Positions 37,720-48,339 of a stretch of 64,000 nucleotides of DNA are shown here, in pieces; the first letter of the stretch is position 1, and the number at the start of each line of letters is the position of its first letter. This DNA is from Isochrysis galbana (lineage: Eukaryota > Haptophyta > Isochrysidales > Isochrysidaceae). Where the stretch lies: the NCBI GenBank assembly GCA_018136815.1, contig CM030943.1, positions 487,975 through 551,974 on the forward strand, read 5' to 3'. A program made the position numbers and the translations under genes. Under the pieces are notes generated by a model. It did not search any database. It was not told the DNA's origin and was given only the letters and a program-made list of their open reading frames with translations.

Positions 37720-38660
37720 TAGTTGAGTATTGACTACGACTACATGAGATTTGCTCTAATTATGCCTTGATTAATGGCCAAAGGCTGCTAATCAAGGCAT
37801 AATTAATGGTGGCGAGCCCATGACTAAAATAGTCATAATACTCGACTACGGCTGGCGCCGGCGCAGCACACACAGCACACGCGAACGCCCGCTCGCCTGG
37901 TCACCGACATGCACCAGCACTTAGCACTTACCGACCTACCACACTTACTACTCATACTCGGCTACATCCACCAATTCATCGACAAACGCTTGCCCAGCCT
38001 TGCGAAACTTGAAACTTCTTAAAATACCTCTCTCGGATCGCGGATCGCAGCCATCGTGGGCATCGAGGTCTTCTTATTGAAGTGGATGCGCGTCAGCATG
38101 GCCAGCCTCTCGGGCATCATGTTGGGGGCGGAGATGCGACCTGCTAGCGAGAAGATTTGCTCCACATTGGCCTCGTGGTGCAGGTGAGAGGCACATACAT
38201 TGCTTAAACACACAAAAATGCAAGGGGAATCGGGAATCGGTCGCGCACAGACAGACCACATGAGCATGAGCGCAAACTGCAAACTCGTTGATGATGCCCT
38301 CCTCTTCGTCCTTGAACTTTTGGATGATGTCGTGCGCCAGGGCCTTCCACTCGTCGACCTCTTCGCACACAGCGTCGACATCGTGCGTGCCCGTTGAGAA
38401 CTCTGAGCCGATGCGCTCGTTGCCTGAGTCCTCGGAGTCGTCGCACATGAGCTTGCGCTTCTTCTTCTTCTTCTCCTTCAGCCGAGGCAAAGTGTTTTAG
38501 TTGACTATAGTCAAGTTTTATGACTATTGAAAAAAACGACTAATTATGCCATGATTAATTCCAAGGTTGTTGTACTCATAGTCAGACTAAAGGCAAAATG
38601 AATGTAGTCATCGTAGTCATTTCAATCAAGGCGAGGGTTGGACTACGTTCAGAGTTCTAG
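37720..38660 (-). mobile_element. hAT element remnant with subterminal repeats
   Basis: Contains the C-terminal part of an hAT transposase on the minus strand. The exon at about 38490-38275 reads KLMCDDSEDSGNERIGSEF and VCEEVDEWKALAHDIIQKFK; after an intron, 38195-38019 reads EANVEQIFSLAGRIS and MMPERLAMLTRIHFNKK, the hAT dimerisation signature, ending at a stop. Flanking it are many GACTA/TAGTC motifs and three copies of AATTATGCCxTGATTAA: an inverted pair at 37757-37773/37789-37805 (17-bp arms, 15-nt loop) and one at about 38544-38560. Such repeats are typical of hAT ends. The catalytic core is missing, so it cannot move by itself. Confidence 0.65.
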
Positions 38661-39461
38661 TTCTTGGCCGCGCATGAAATTGTAGGAGGTCTCAACTCCT
38701 GTTTGATTCTTTGTTTGAGTTCTTCAATTCTTTCGGTTCATTCTTTCGTTCTTTGTCCAAGTTACCGTTCGTTCGGAGTGTGATTGTGTACCCGTAAGTT
38801 TCTGAGGAGGGATGTGCGCCCCAAGTGAGACTTGTCGTTAAACCGCGTTGGTTTAACCCGCTGAGTGCGCACACTCTTCGGGGTGTGAGAAGGCAAGAGG
38901 GTCACATTAACTTGTGATTGTTGTGTTCTCTCGTTTGTTTGTTCGTATTGTCAACTCGAGTTTTCTTTGTTTGTATCTCGTGGAGACGCCTATGAGTACA
39001 TCATTGTGAGCTTGAGCTTGGTGTCCGGTCTCTTCTCTGTTCGTCGCGTCTTTTCGTGCTTGTTGTGGGCTTGATCACCCTATGACTCGCGTGGGCGCTC
39101 GAATTGAGTCTGGGGGTGTCGAATCCAGAGTATCTCTATACTCAAAGCGGATTCGATACTCGATAGTGCGAACGATTTTTTTTCAGGGCTTGTCTCGATG
39201 GTTCGCCGCTCGCTCGACATACTGAACACCGAGGCTTCACATCGCTCGTCAATTTATTTGTCTCCTTCTTTGTTTGTTTCGAGCGTTTATGTTTGTTTCT
39301 CAGTTCTTTTGTTGATTGAGTGGTGTTAGTAGATTGAATTTTGTGAGGTGGGTACGTGTGCCGTCGTCATGTAGCGCGTTTCCCCTCCCTCTTTCTCTGT
39401 CTCTCTCAAGATTGTGCCCCGAATGAGACTTGACACGATCAAGCTTCGGCTTGATTCGACA
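38661..39461. other. Non-genic TTG-rich stretch
   Basis: Low-complexity TTTG/TTCT-rich sequence without supported coding. Contains an imperfect inverted repeat near 39117-39160 (GTCGAATCC...GGATTCGATACTC) and a short hairpin AAGCTTCGGCTT at 39441-39452. Confidence 0.45.
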
Positions 39462-39637
39462 GATTCGCGTTCCGAGCCACTTTCCCGTCCATTTCAAATG
39501 CCCGTCATTAGCCTTCCCCATTCTCCCGATGAGCCCGTTCCGGGCTCCCCGGATGAACTGTGCGCCACGCTAGCCGCCGGTGCGCCGGTGCGCCTTCGCG
39601 ACTCGTTTCTAAAGAGGAAACGAGTTTCGCTCCGACA
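39462..39637 (+). repeat. Dispersed repeat, copy 1 (pair with 55082-55250)
   Basis: About 170 bp shared with 55082-55250 at roughly 85% identity by eye, from GATTCGCG through CCCGTCCATTTCA, CCCGATGAGCCCGTTC and CTAGCCGCCGGTGCG to GCTCCGACA. Near the 3' end both copies carry a stem-loop (ACTCGTTTC...GAAACGAGT here; TCGTTTC...GAAACGA in copy 2). Confidence 0.8.
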
Positions 39638-39808
39638 AGGCATGGGCATGGGCTTGACGGATTGGAGGTTACGGATGGGAGAAGGAATCGGAAGGTACGG
39701 AAGGTAGGCGGCGGAAGGCACGAGCGGGACGACGGGGCGGACATAGCGGTAGCGAGTGCGAGGGGGCTAGTGGCTAGGTACGCATGCATCGCGCAGCCCA
39801 TTGATGTC

Positions 39809-40002
39809 CCTACATGTGAAAAACAGTCAAACTTAGAAATAAAACAGCAAAAACAGTATGTTTTTTGCCGTCGAAAAAAAACAGAGAAAAACAGTGCAAA
39901 AACAAATGTGCGGGATAGGGGGGCCGCCCGAAATAAAACAGCGAAAAACATATGTTTTGGGCCTCCGAAAAAAAAACAGTGTTCCTGTGTTTCACATGTA
40001 GG
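39809..40002. mobile_element. 194-bp MITE, hAT-type, 8-bp target duplication
   Basis: Terminal inverted repeats CCTACATGTGAAAAACAG (left) and, as the complement of the right end, CCTACATGTGAAACACAG: 17 of 18 match. The 8 bp TTGATGTC stand directly outside both ends (39801-39808 and 40003-40010). Inside are two related A-rich sub-repeats beginning AAATAAAACAGC and leading to ATGTTTT. No coding. Eight-bp duplications are characteristic of hAT transposons, so it may depend on an hAT transposase. Confidence 0.85.
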
Positions 40003-40010
40003 TTGATGTC

Positions 40011-40712
40011 CTGGCGGCCGTAGTTGCTCTCGCTTCAGCCCGCGCCTGCTCAGCAGGGGCTAGCACCATGCGCCATGCGGGCAATGGAGATGGAGATGTA
40101 GGAGACAGGAGAGGGAGTGATGCGTGATGCGGGGCCTCGCCGGTGGCTACAGCCTCGATACCACGCTTCCAAGCCTTGAGGCTTGAGGAATTCGAAGAAG
40201 TTATCGGCGGTCGCTCTCGTCGGCCTTCACACAGGCCTCGAATCGCTCGTCGATCTCGTGAGTGAAGGCCGGGACCTTGAAGACGTTGGCGGCTGGCGGT
40301 CCTCGGACGTGCTAGTCTCCTGTGCTCCTGTGTGCCGCTCCTCAAAGCGCAAGCCCATAGTATAGTATAGTGAATCCTAGATACAGAGGCTTAAAAGTAA
40401 AGCAAGAGAGGGCGCCAGAAGATTCCCCGTGGTGGTGCATGGCGCATCTCGCCGCCCTCGCTCTCGAGCACAGAGCAAAAAGTTACCCTGAGGAAGTGGA
40501 AGAAGAGCCTCTGTCTTCAGAATAAACTAGGGGGAGGAAGAACTGAGAGACTCTGGGAAATGGGCGCGGCCGTCGGAGGGGGAAGGAGGCGAGAGGGGGA
40601 GGTGGAGGAGAGATTAAGGCTTAGAGAGGGTAGTAGAGAGCGGGAATATATAAAGAGCGGGGAAGATGCAGGAGAGATGCATTTTTCTCGCTCTCTTTCT
40701 CGTCGTCGGAAG

Positions 40713-40748
<36 letters not shown>

Positions 40749-41133
40749 GGAGCATGCAGAGGACACCGAGGGCACCTCGTGGAAGCAGAGAAGACAACGC
40801 CGCCAGAAGGATGAATCTGATGGAAGGGCGCCCGGGCGGAAGCGGAAGAGAGAAGAGAAGAGAGAGAGAGAGGTCGAGAGGGGTGGATTCGTTGGCTTTC
40901 CAAGTGCGGAAATATAAAGAAGAGGACCAAGATTGTGATTTGTGCCCGGTGGGGTCAGAGGACAGAGGAGAGAGCGAGGGCTGCCCCTGAGAGTGCGACA
41001 GAGAGAAGATAGAGAGGCCGGGGACGCCCGTCTATAACTAAATAAAACGCCACGGTAGGGAAGAGAAACACGGGTGTGCGAGGGGAAGGTCTCTCTGTCT
41101 GTAGTGTGTGGTGCCCCTCGCTTCCCCTCTCCA
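40011..41133. promoter_or_regulatory. Intergenic; upstream of flavin monooxygenase
   Basis: No gene supported. A minus-strand frame near 40190-40270 (FTHEIDERFEACVKADESDRR) looks protein-like but is short and isolated; it may be an exon relic. A TATA-like AATATATAAAG lies at 40644-40654, a (GA)n run at 40717-40745, and a CT-rich stretch at 41085-41132 directly before the start codon at 41134. Confidence 0.45.
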
Positions 41134-43632
41134 ATGTGCAAGGCGGCCGTGCTGGACGACGGCTCCTCTCGAGTGGACGCGGCGCGCGCGTCTGCGGCGG
41201 CGTGCGGCGAGCGTTTTGTTGAGGTCGCAGTTGTGGGCGCCGGCCTGCAGGGCTTGACGGTCGGCGCGTTCCTGAGGAGGGAGGGGATCAAGGACTTTGT
41301 GGTGGTGGACGAGGTGAGGGGCCCCTGAGAGGTTTGGGGGAGAGGTGGTGGTGTTGGGGGGGGGGCTAGGTTGGGGGCCGAGGGGGGAGGGGCGGAAGGT
41401 AAGGTTGCGGGGAGGTGGGGGGGGGAGGGGGGGGGGTTGGGATGGGGGGGAATGGACTATGAGGCGAAGGTGCTGGGCGAGAAGGGCGAAGGTGGACAAG
41501 GGTAGAGAGAAGGAGACGTGTGAGAAGAGCAATACGTGGAGGAGGAGAGTGAGGTGTCGCAGGAGAGCGAGACCGAGGATTGAAAGGAGCCGGCGACAAG
41601 GGGGAAGAAAGAAAGACAGAAGGAGGGGTCGGGGATTTTGGGGGGATTGAGCTCGACAGATGAAGACCGTATTGTAATGGGGTGGAGCCGCGGGTTCGAG
41701 GGGCTCGCATGCGTGAGAGCGAGAAGCGTGGCTATTCGAGGAAGGCCAAGGCTTGATGGGTCATACGGAAAGAGAGTGCAATGAAGACCTGGAGCGAAGA
41801 GAATGAGACATGAGAGTTCAAGTCGGAGAGCGAGGCATGGGCACGAGAAGTAGGCACCAACGGAATGGGAATCGATGTAGAATGGGAGATGTGGTGGGGC
41901 GACCTATTCTTGGGAATCGATGCAGAAGGGGAGATGTGGTGGGGCGACCTATTCTGGGTTTTATCTTTGTCCGCCTCTGCCCCTTCACACTGTTTCCACC
42001 CGAGAATCTCTCGCGTGCGCACGCTCCTAGCCCAGACCCCCTTCCTGACCTCCCGCCTCCTCTCATCTCCGCTCCCACCCCCCTGCCCTTCTTTGCCCCC
42101 AGAACCCGGAAGGCGGTGTAGGCGGCACTTGGCGCGACCACGACTACCCAAACTGCGGTACCGACACGGAGATCTGCACCTACTATCCGTCCTTCCTCCC
42201 TCGGCCGAAGTCGGCAAGCCAGTTCGCCAAGCGCGACGAAATCCTCTCCCACTGTCGCGAGATCGCGCGCACACATGTCGGGAGCAAGAGGTTCCTCTTC
42301 AATACGCGGCTTGCGGCATGCCGCTTTGACGGCTCTGTCTGGCGGCTGGAGGACGCAGAGGGGAACCACATTGTTACTTCACGGTTCGTCTTGCCCTGCA
42401 TCTTTTCCATCTCATACAAGCACCCGATCTATCCCAAGATTGCCAACCGCGACGCCTTCACTGGAGACGCAGTGCACTCCTCGCGCATTGGCAAGTCGCT
42501 CGAGCGCTTTCAGGGCAAGCGGGTAGTCATCATCGGCTGTGGCGCCACTACCCTCCAGCTCGCGCCCGCGCTCGCCGCGTGCGCTGCATCGTGCACCGTC
42601 CTGCGCCGCACGATGCCGTACGTGACGAGGCGGCCCGATGAGCCGCTGCCCGACTCGGACGCCGGCTACAGCTTCTACCGCATTCTCTACGAGATCCGCA
42701 ATGACTTCGTGACCTTCTTCGATGGCTGGCGCCGCCTCGAGGTGATGCTGCGCGCGTGGTACTGGCTGACCAACTACCTCTTCCGCGAGAGCCCAGCAGA
42801 GGCGCTCCCGCCCTTCGCGCAGCCGGTGCAATGCACACGCCGGTGCTACGACTACTGCGGCTTCATGGATTGCGTGCGCCAGGGACGCATCTCGCTGTGC
42901 GACGTTTCGCACAACCCCGTCACCTCCTTCGAAGAGCGTGCACTCGTCCTCGCTGACGGCACCGTGGTCGAGGCGGACATCGTCGTCTACGCCACGGGCT
43001 ACAACATTGCCGCGGCCGGTGCCGATGTGCTCTTCGAGGTGGCCGGCCAGCCGCACTCACTGTCCAACCGATCGCCCAACGTCTTCCTGCCGCTCTCGGG
43101 CTGCCCGCTCTACTGTGTGCCACCGCGCGTGGCCGAGCAGTCCATGCCCTACTTTGTGCGCTCGTACCGCTCATACGTGGCCGCGGGCGCCAGCGGTGCC
43201 CTCATCTTCTACCCAAACCCGCCGCGCTTTTACAAGGACGACTCGATCCTCTTTTCGCCCGGCTGCCGCAGTGGGCGGTACACGCAGGGCCGCGACCCCA
43301 ATAAAGAGTCGACGACATACGGTGCCGACTTTGCGGACGTCTGGGGTGTGCCCGTGCCGCGCGCTTTCTTCCGACTCTACCTGTGGGGCCAGCGGCCGCT
43401 CCACTTCCCGGGAGCGCGCACCAAGGACGTTTCGCCTCCCGTAGACGCGGCCGCCATCTCGTTCGAGCTCGTGCGCCAGGTGATTGGCTGGCTCCACGGG
43501 TGTCGACCTGCTCCGACCGATACGTACGCGACTCCTCTCGGTGGCACACCATTGCGCTACGCGGTCGAGTGCCTTGTCTGGCCCGCCTTGTACCTCATCT
43601 CCGGGCTAGTGGGCGCTCAATACACGCACTAG
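41134..43632 (+). CDS. Flavin-dependent monooxygenase (FMO/BVMO-like)
   Basis: FAD/NADPH-dependent monooxygenase of the FMO/Baeyer-Villiger superfamily, about 570 residues. Exons 41134-41313 and 42103-43632, joined phase 0. The FAD fold is EVAVVGAGLQGLTVGAFLR (exon 1); GGVGGTWRDHDYPNC begins exon 2, the conserved GGTW..N.YPG-like block that follows FAD in these enzymes. The NADPH fold is VVIIGCGATTLQLAPALA. The usual FxGxxxHxxxWP signature is replaced by FSISYKHPIYP, and a late ATGY motif (IVVYATGYNIAAAG) matches the family. Substrate unknown. The 789-bp intron contains a 45-bp tandem duplication at 41867-41956. The C-terminus (CLVWPALYLISGLVG) is hydrophobic and may associate with membranes. 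Confidence 0.88.
41867..41956 (+). repeat. 45-bp tandem duplication in intron
   Basis: Two consecutive 45-bp units (41867-41911, 41912-41956) starting TGGGAATCGATG and ending CGACCTATTCT, with two differences. Lies within intron 1 of the flavin monooxygenase gene. Confidence 0.9.
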
Positions 43633-45294
43633 ACCGCACTGACGCCTCGGACACTGAGCCGGGCCCGGTGGGAGCGCAATCGCAGCCACATTACGCGCGC
43701 CATCGGCCCGGCGACTCCATCAGTCCACGTGTTGGGACAATGAGCACTATCTCGCGTGAGCGCCACCAGCACGCTGACCGTTGGGCCGTGCGTTCCTTGG
43801 TTGGCGCGGATCCCTGCCTGAGGATGGCATGTTGGCAGGTGCGGTCGGGAGGACCGCTCGATAAATAGCGCCCCAACCCTGTCGACTCTGCGTGTGTTGC
43901 TGACTGTGATCTGCTGATGCTCCTGTGAAACCATCCGATTCCGTATTGCCTTAAGATGAAATTTCTCGTGCGACTTTTCTCGACCGACCGGACAATCCTA
44001 ACCAACTTCTTCTCCTCATAATAACCCGCTGACCTGTCTCTTTCCCACGCTGGACTTGTTTGGCAACGTTGGCTTTAGGTGTAGATGCGCTCCTTGCTCG
44101 CGTCGTGAAGCGCATTGCGCACTCCCCGGCGGTGCTAATCAGGATACGCGCGAATACCTTGCTCTCCGAATCGAACTGCCACGCCTGCGCGCGCGCTAAA
44201 TTCGTGATAGAACGAGCGCATTTTGCTTGTGCACTCGGTCGGTGTTTTTACTTCGTTTGCACGTCACATGATCGTAAATTGCTGCTGCTAGCCATGGCCA
44301 TGTGTGAGGTGCGCATGCGCGCTATGCTAGCGTGTGTGTGTGTAGCTGCGTTGTCATATGGTGGTATGATTTTACGGCAATCGGCAATCGCTTTTGCTCT
44401 CGGTCGCCGCTAGCCTGTGTGCCCGTTCCCAGGCGAAGGCGGTTGCTAGTTGCTAGCATATGCATTTGCTGTTGGTCATGTGCCGTCCCTGCTAATCCGG
44501 CGTGGTAGGCCGTTTGTTTGGCTGCTTGATTTGATTTGTCACACATCAAAGCCCTTCGTAACGTACCAATACCACTAGCAGCCGCAACGTGATACGTAAT
44601 TAAGTGCTTTGCGCCTAACGCCGCATATAAAGCAGGCCGCTCATGCGGCCACGCGCCACTGGCCTGCGCCCCCAGGGGAGCCCGACGGGCGCGCTCGTGC
44701 TCGGTGCACCCACGTAGCGCAGGGGCCGCGCGGCGAGCTGCGACGCATGGGGCCATAAGCAGTAAAGGCGCGGCCGGTGGCGCAGTGCCCGCGGCGCTGC
44801 CATCGACCACCGACCCTTGACCCCAGCTCCGCGCCCAATCTTAGCAAGCGAGCGCGATGGCAGCTGCAGCGCGCGCGCTTGTTGTGAAAGCAGTAAAAGG
44901 CCAGCGCCGGCCTAAGCAATCAAGCATACTCCCATGCGCGCCCCTCAGCACGTGCTATGCGTGCAATATCCGTGCTTTTGTGCAGCGGTTGGGCATGCAG
45001 TAGCTTATGCTAGCATGAATAGCACGGCTAACGGCTACCACTACAACATTGGGGCACTGCCTGGATGCACGCACTCGAGCAAGCATGCCGGGAGGCCCGC
45101 CGCTGAGAGATCGCCATCTGAAGTTCGCAATCTTATGGCTACACATTGCACTTCGAACCAAAATCTAAGTGAGCTGATCTGATGCAACGCCGACTACGGC
45201 AGCACTTGTCAATCGCCATTGCCTCCTCTATGCAACTGCATGCACAGCCTAAGCTGACGATACGTCCATTGCATGCAGCTAGCTTTGAGCTGAT
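43633..45294. other. Convergent intergenic region
   Basis: Lies between the 3' ends of the monooxygenase (plus) and the pseudouridine fusion gene (minus). Of mixed composition with many GCGCGC and TAGC motifs. A TATA-like CATATAAAGC lies at about 44624. Short ORFs only; nothing supported. Confidence 0.5.
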
Positions 45295-47634
45295 TCAATC
45301 TAGCAAGCTATACGCCCGCTCGAGCTCGCCTGTGGTAAGCGTCTCGGCAACGGCCGCGTCGCTCTCCACGGTCAGCTGAGCCGCTCGGAGCCCGGCTCGC
45401 AGAGCTGCTCGCACCACCTCGTGGTCGTAAGGGTCGATCCTGCGTGCAAAATTGCCTCTAGGGGCAGGCTCAGCAACGCCTCCCGCTCCCGCTGGCCGAG
45501 TGACCCCTCGAAGCAGTCCCCACGCGACGCCCGCCACAAAGGTGTCGCCAGCGCCGCGCGTGCTCTTGACGCGCGCCGACGGCGGCGCCAGCGCCTCAAA
45601 GCTGACCTCGCCTGCCGGTCCGAACGCACGGCTCGAGCGCGCCCACAAGATGCCCAATGGTCCACGTGTCACAATAACATTTACCACACCCGCCCGCACG
45701 AGCGCGGCCGCGGCGTTGCGCAGCGCCGCCTCACTTAACTGGCCGGACTGCTCGTCACGCAGGCTGGTGATCGTGGAGCCCGATTGGTTGTCATCGTGAG
45801 CGTCTCTCAGCGCGGCCACCATCGCGATAAGCTCGCCCTCATTGGGAGAGACAAACGCAAGGCCTTGCAAGGGCAGTCGTAAGGGCACTAGGTTAGGCGA
45901 GCCTGCCGCCTCGTTGCCGCCAGGTCGCACTACTGCCGATGCGGCAGGCGGCCGTCTGGCCAGCGCAATGCACGCGGCGGCAGCCTTGGGTTCCGAGACG
46001 GGCTCGAGCCATACAGGCGCGCCCCCCTCGAGCAATGCGATCCAACGCAGCGTGTCGGCGCTTAGGTTGGCGTCAACGATGCACAGGGGTGCCGCACGAA
46101 GGTAGTCCCTGTACATGGTCAAGTAGGCGGTGTCAATGTGCCGGTGTAGATCCATGTCAGCAACAGCCATCGCCAAGTCGCCGCCATCAGAGTGCAGAGC
46201 AGCATACGTGGCCGAGCGGCCGCCTACCACTCGGCGCACACGCGACATATCGAGTGCAGGAGTGCCGCTTTGCGCAGCAAGCCCATCGCTGCGGAGCAGG
46301 CCGAGGGCGAGTGTATCGTCACCGACGGCGGAGAGGAAGACAGGCGCGCTGCCGAGCCGTGCAAGCGCCTCGGCAATGTTGCGTCCGACGCCGCCTGGCG
46401 TAATACTGAGCCGACCGGGCGTCGAAGTGCCTTTGAGCAGGGGGCTGCCTGGGCTCGGGTAACCAACAATATCGGCAACAGTTCCGCCAACCACGACGAC
46501 TGCCCCGACATCGGCTGCGCCGGCCTCGCCCCCGCCCGCTGGCCTCAACTCGACTCGATGGCTGCCAACGCTGCCCGCCGCCGCCATGTTCCGTAGCTGC
46601 GCAAGCTCCAATGCGATGCGCGCGCCCTGTAGCGCATTATGCTTAATCAGCGCAATGTTGGCCGCAAGCGATGCACCACCGGTAAGCTCATTGACGCGGC
46701 GGAGCAGGAAAGGGGTGACGTCACGCCCTTCGATCCCAGCAGCGCTCGCCTCACCCAGCGCCGTTTCGATGGCCGACTGCACTTTCCCGGCCTCAGCCTC
46801 GGCCTCGGCCGGGATGGGTACCGCCACAAGCATGCCCGAGTCGAGCCCCAGCCGCAAACTCGCGTGCACAAGCGCTGCAGCCTCCGCAGCGTCCTCCACC
46901 CGGAGTGGCGTCGGGCAGCCAGAGTTCCGTGTGAAGAAGGCAGGGAACTCATCTGTGCCTAGCGCGGCCACTGCAACACCACTAGTCTCGAGCACCTCGA
47001 GCGTGCGCGGGATATCGAGGATCGACTTGATGCCGGCAGAGATGACGCACACAGGCGTGCGACCCAGCTCGGACAGATCGGCTGACACGTCCATTGACGC
47101 CTCGCCGCCGCGGTGCACTCCACCCACACCCCCGGTCACAAAAACGTCGATGCCCGCCCGGTGCGCCAGCAGCATTGTGGCCGAGACAGTCGTCGCCCCG
47201 TGCCCTCTCCGAGCGACGACCGCTGCGAGGTCTCTCCGCGAGCACTTGGCGACATTCGCCGGCCCAAGCTTGGCGAGTCGCTCGAGCTGCTCTGGGGTGA
47301 GGCCAACGAAACAGTGACCATCGAGCACGGCGACAGTGGCAGGGACAGCACCCGCCTTCCTGATCACCTCCTCCACCTCCTTCGCAGTCTCAAGGTTCTG
47401 TGGGAACGGCATTCCATGAGAGATGATCGTCGATTCGAGAGCGACAACGGGACGACCGCCTGAGAGAGCCGCCACAACCTCCGGCTGAATGGTTAGGGGT
47501 GCGTGCTCAGAATGCGTGGGGAAAGAGCCAAGCCTAGCAGCCGGAGCGACCGACAATGGAGCTCGCTCCTCAGCCCAGGAGAGGCGGCAGAGGGCGAGGA
47601 GGGCGAGGAGGGGAAGCAGAGAGAGTAGGGCCAT
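45295..47634 (-). CDS. Fused pseudouridine-5'-P glycosidase / kinase
   Basis: An intronless 779-residue bifunctional enzyme of pseudouridine breakdown. The kinase half would phosphorylate pseudouridine; the glycosidase half splits pseudouridine 5'-phosphate into uracil and ribose 5-phosphate. The PsuG/IndA domain (about 45-350) has VALESTIISHGMPFPQNLET, the lysine segment NVAKCSRRDL, TTVSATMLLAHRAGI, FVTGGVGGVHRG and the C-terminal GGASLAANIALIKHNA. The PfkB/PsuK domain (about 375-770) has GGTVADIVGYP, TPGGVGRNIAEALARLG and the catalytic STRGAGDTFVAGVAWGLL. Such fusions are known in other eukaryotes. The N-terminus (ALLSLLPLLALLALCRLSWA) is a clear signal peptide, so the enzyme should enter the secretory route or, in this lineage, the plastid via a bipartite leader (inference). 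Free pseudouridine would come from RNA turnover. Confidence 0.92.
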   Translation of the reverse strand: MALLSLLPLLALLALCRLSWAEERAPLSVAPAARLGSFPTHSEHAPLTIQPEVVAALSGGRPVVALESTIISHGMPFPQNLETAKEVEEVIRKAGAVPATVAVLDGHCFVGLTPEQLERLAKLGPANVAKCSRRDLAAVVARRGHGATTVSATMLLAHRAGIDVFVTGGVGGVHRGGEASMDVSADLSELGRTPVCVISAGIKSILDIPRTLEVLETSGVAVAALGTDEFPAFFTRNSGCPTPLRVEDAAEAAALVHASLRLGLDSGMLVAVPIPAEAEAEAGKVQSAIETALGEASAAGIEGRDVTPFLLRRVNELTGGASLAANIALIKHNALQGARIALELAQLRNMAAAGSVGSHRVELRPAGGGEAGAADVGAVVVVGGTVADIVGYPSPGSPLLKGTSTPGRLSITPGGVGRNIAEALARLGSAPVFLSAVGDDTLALGLLRSDGLAAQSGTPALDMSRVRRVVGGRSATYAALHSDGGDLAMAVADMDLHRHIDTAYLTMYRDYLRAAPLCIVDANLSADTLRWIALLEGGAPVWLEPVSEPKAAAACIALARRPPAASAVVRPGGNEAAGSPNLVPLRLPLQGLAFVSPNEGELIAMVAALRDAHDDNQSGSTITSLRDEQSGQLSEAALRNAAAALVRAGVVNVIVTRGPLGILWARSSRAFGPAGEVSFEALAPPSARVKSTRGAGDTFVAGVAWGLLRGVTRPAGAGGVAEPAPRGNFARRIDPYDHEVVRAALRAGLRAAQLTVESDAAVAETLTTGELERAYSLLD

Positions 47635-48339
47635 CGAGGAGAGGAGAGGTGGGACGAACTAGGATTATAATCCTGTCCCATCTGCCATCTGGACATCTGG
47701 ATAGAACATTCTACTATTCTACTACTACTCTCGTCGCCTACCGCCTACCTCTACCTCCTGGCGCCTGGCGCTCCCCTAAGTGCGCGCCAGTCCTCCTACA
47801 GTAGGAAACCCTCCCACCCTAAGAGCAGCTCATGTGGAAGGGCAGCTCCATGGTGGAAACCTCTATCTACAATACAGAATACACAGTATTATTCAATAGA
47901 CAATACACAATACACCCTCCAACATCAAAGATAGCCCGGTCACTCACTAGGGGGGTGCGGAGGGCGAAATCGGTACTGGGCAAATGGAGGCCTAAATAAG
48001 CTTTCCTTGTATGAGAGATCAGGGGAAAAAATGGGGGGTCCTCCGGCAAAATTTTCGAAAAAAATGTGGCCAATTTTAAGCCTCTGACAGAGCCTCTGAA
48101 GACCAAGCGCTAAAAAGTATTCGGGCCCCCTCCGGTATATTTTTACTGATGCCCTTCATGCAAGGCATGCACAACAAGTGACGGAGCCATAAGCTCTACA
48201 AGCTCATACCCTCCACAAAATGTGCTTCTCTACACATTTTATGATCATCGATCATCGACACTGATTGCGATTGACATCGACATCGATATGTACATGAGTA
48301 TCACTACTAACAGCCGTTCACGAAACGCTACAATTGTTG
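47635..48339. other. Upstream region of pseudouridine gene
   Basis: Short coding-strand pyrimidine-rich leader next to the start (47635-47660). No ORF of note up to the tandem array. Bases 48240-48295 contain GATCATCGATCATCGAC/CATCGACATCGATATG short repeats. Confidence 0.5.
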
